In this document: positions 63,030-64,000 of the stretch, piece by piece
How positions within the stretch are numbered: the first letter of the stretch is position 1
How the letters are laid out: every line of letters starts with the position of its first letter
DNA from: Neptunomonas marina
GTDB taxonomy: Bacteria > Pseudomonadota > Gammaproteobacteria > Pseudomonadales > Balneatricaceae
Direction: 5' to 3'
Assembly: GCF_004005935.1 (NCBI RefSeq)
Contig: NZ_SACQ01000001.1
Location: 124,001 to 188,000 of the forward strand
DNA length: 64,000 nt
Position numbers and translations under genes: made by a program
Notes under the pieces: model-generated
Databases searched by the model: none
Told to the model about the DNA's origin: nothing
What the model saw: only the letters and a program-made list of their open reading frames with translations

Positions 63030-64000
63030 TTAGATACCACCCATACAGATGTACTTCAGTTCCATGTAGTCATCCATGCCGTGCTTGGAGCCTTCACGGC
63101 CGACACCTGACTCTTTAACACCGCCAAATGGCGCGAGTTCGTTCGAGATTAAGCCTTCGTTGACGCCAACCATACCGTATTCAAGGTCTTCAGATACGCG
63201 CCATACGCGACCAATATCGCGGGTATATACGTAGGCAGCTAGACCGAACGGTGTGTTGTTCGCGCGTTCGATAACTTCAGCTTCGTCTTCAAAGCTAAAT
63301 AATGTTGAAATGGGGCCAAACAGTTCTGCTTGGGAGATCTCCATCTCATCGGTAACGTTGGCGAGCAGCGTCGGTTGGTAAAAGCGCTCACCAGCCGCGT
63401 CGCGTTGGCCACCTACTTTTAGTTCAGCACCTTCTTGAACGGCGCGTTGCACCAGACCATCGATTTTATCGACCGCTGCATTATTAATAAGTGGGCCAAT
63501 ATCTGTGCTGCTATCAAAGCCAGAACCTAACGCTAGCTTCTCAACTTCCTCTTTGAAGCGCGTTGCGAATGCGTCGTAAATGCCCGCTTGGATATAGAAG
63601 CGGTTTGTACAGATGCAAGTTTGGCCTGCATTACGGTATTTAGAAGCGATTGCCCCAGCGACAGCAGATTCAAGATCAGCGTCATCAAACACAATGAAAG
63701 GTGCGTTGCCGCCCAGCTCCATCGAGGCTTTCTTAACGGTTTCAGCTGCCATCCCTAGGATGATTTTGCCAACCGGCGTTGAGCCTGTGAAAGAGACTTT
63801 CTTAACAATCGGGTTGGTGCAAAGTTCGCGGCCCACTTCAATAGGGCGCTTGGTCGTTACAACGTTAATAACACCTGCTGGAACGCCCGCTTCTTCTGCC
63901 AGTGCAGCTAATGCGAGTGCGCATAGCGGCGTATCCTCTGCAGGTTTAATCACGATCGTACACCCTGCGGCGATAGCCGGTGCTGCTTTACGTGCAATCA
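63030..64000 (-). CDS. Semialdehyde dehydrogenase, GabD/DavD type (5' end beyond window)
   Basis: The frame stays open to the right end of the window, so the N-terminal part is missing; about 323 residues are visible, about two thirds of a full-length protein. Features: AAGCTIVIKPAEDTPL near the cofactor site, catalytic Glu in SMELGGNAPF, nucleophile Cys in GQTCICTNRF, and ESGVGREGSKHG at the C-terminus, typical of succinate/glutarate semialdehyde dehydrogenases. It lies upstream of and in the same direction as the aminotransferase. Together they would turn an omega-amino acid into a dicarboxylate such as glutarate. Confidence 0.92.
   Translation of the reverse strand, partial: IARKAAPAIAAGCTIVIKPAEDTPLCALALAALAEEAGVPAGVINVVTTKRPIEVGRELCTNPIVKKVSFTGSTPVGKIILGMAAETVKKASMELGGNAPFIVFDDADLESAVAGAIASKYRNAGQTCICTNRFYIQAGIYDAFATRFKEEVEKLALGSGFDSSTDIGPLINNAAVDKIDGLVQRAVQEGAELKVGGQRDAAGERFYQPTLLANVTDEMEISQAELFGPISTLFSFEDEAEVIERANNTPFGLAAYVYTRDIGRVWRVSEDLEYGMVGVNEGLISNELAPFGGVKESGVGREGSKHGMDDYMELKYICMGGI

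Overview
The window looks like chromosome from a free-living, probably marine, gammaproteobacterium, most likely an Oceanospirillales-type relative. That placement is inferred from gene order and content (thrS-infC-rpmI-rplT-pheS-pheT-ihfA-merR-tRNA-Pro, polB, BCCT and TRAP transporters, lutABC, glaH-lhgO, a bacterial mevalonate operon), not from a phylogeny. No insertion sequence, prophage, CRISPR array, integrase or rRNA was seen. Both ends cut through genes: a receiver/TPR protein on the left and an aldehyde dehydrogenase on the right.

Layout. 1-1650: tail of a receiver-TPR protein and a small conserved protein. 1718-7202: type I secretion system of the LapB/LapC/TolC kind with an embedded LuxR-type regulator, ended by a clear terminator. 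7321-13520: complete mevalonate pathway operon (class I-type HMG-CoA reductase, type 2 IPP isomerase, HMG-CoA synthase, two GHMP kinases, diphosphomevalonate decarboxylase), followed by polB (13535-15916), whose first codons contain a terminator-like hairpin. 15946-25664: glycine/serine locus in two divergent arms. The minus arm is an AGCS transporter, gcvT and a SoxG-like protein; the plus arm is sdaA, glyA, gcvH and gcvP. The shared 492-base region holds two GTTTC-N6-GAAA(C/T) sites and a possible structured leader. 25744-27815: EamA transporter and a GcvA-type LysR regulator.

28051-35148 is the most interesting part. A BCCT transporter is divergent from a Rieske oxygenase, glyoxalase I, a cupin, a flavin/[2Fe-2S] reductase, glyoxalase II and a shortened GlxA/GbdR-like AraC regulator. 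The oxygenase has the bridging Glu typical of CntA/YeaW quaternary-ammonium oxygenases. I infer import and oxidative cleavage of a betaine-like compound that releases a 2-oxoaldehyde, detoxified through glutathione by the co-encoded glyoxalases. I know of no described pathway with this exact gene set.

35159-39566: a second EamA transporter, an AraC regulator and a three-gene set of exported proteins (alpha/beta hydrolase plus two NTF2-like proteins). 39614-44575: yigZ, a DUF2789 protein, an entericidin-like lipoprotein, and the lactate-utilisation operon lutABC with a divergent GntR regulator and a perfect TGGTC-T-GACCA operator. 44738-52327: translation/nucleoid block, with infC starting at the unusual codon ATT, ending in tRNA-Pro(GGG). 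52624-54418: small outer-membrane barrel and sodB. 54485-64000: glutarate catabolism (lhgO, glaH, CsiR-type regulator), a TRAP transporter with a universal stress protein, an omega-amino-acid aminotransferase and a semialdehyde dehydrogenase. Together these could take 5-aminovalerate or a related omega-amino acid through glutarate and L-2-hydroxyglutarate to 2-oxoglutarate.
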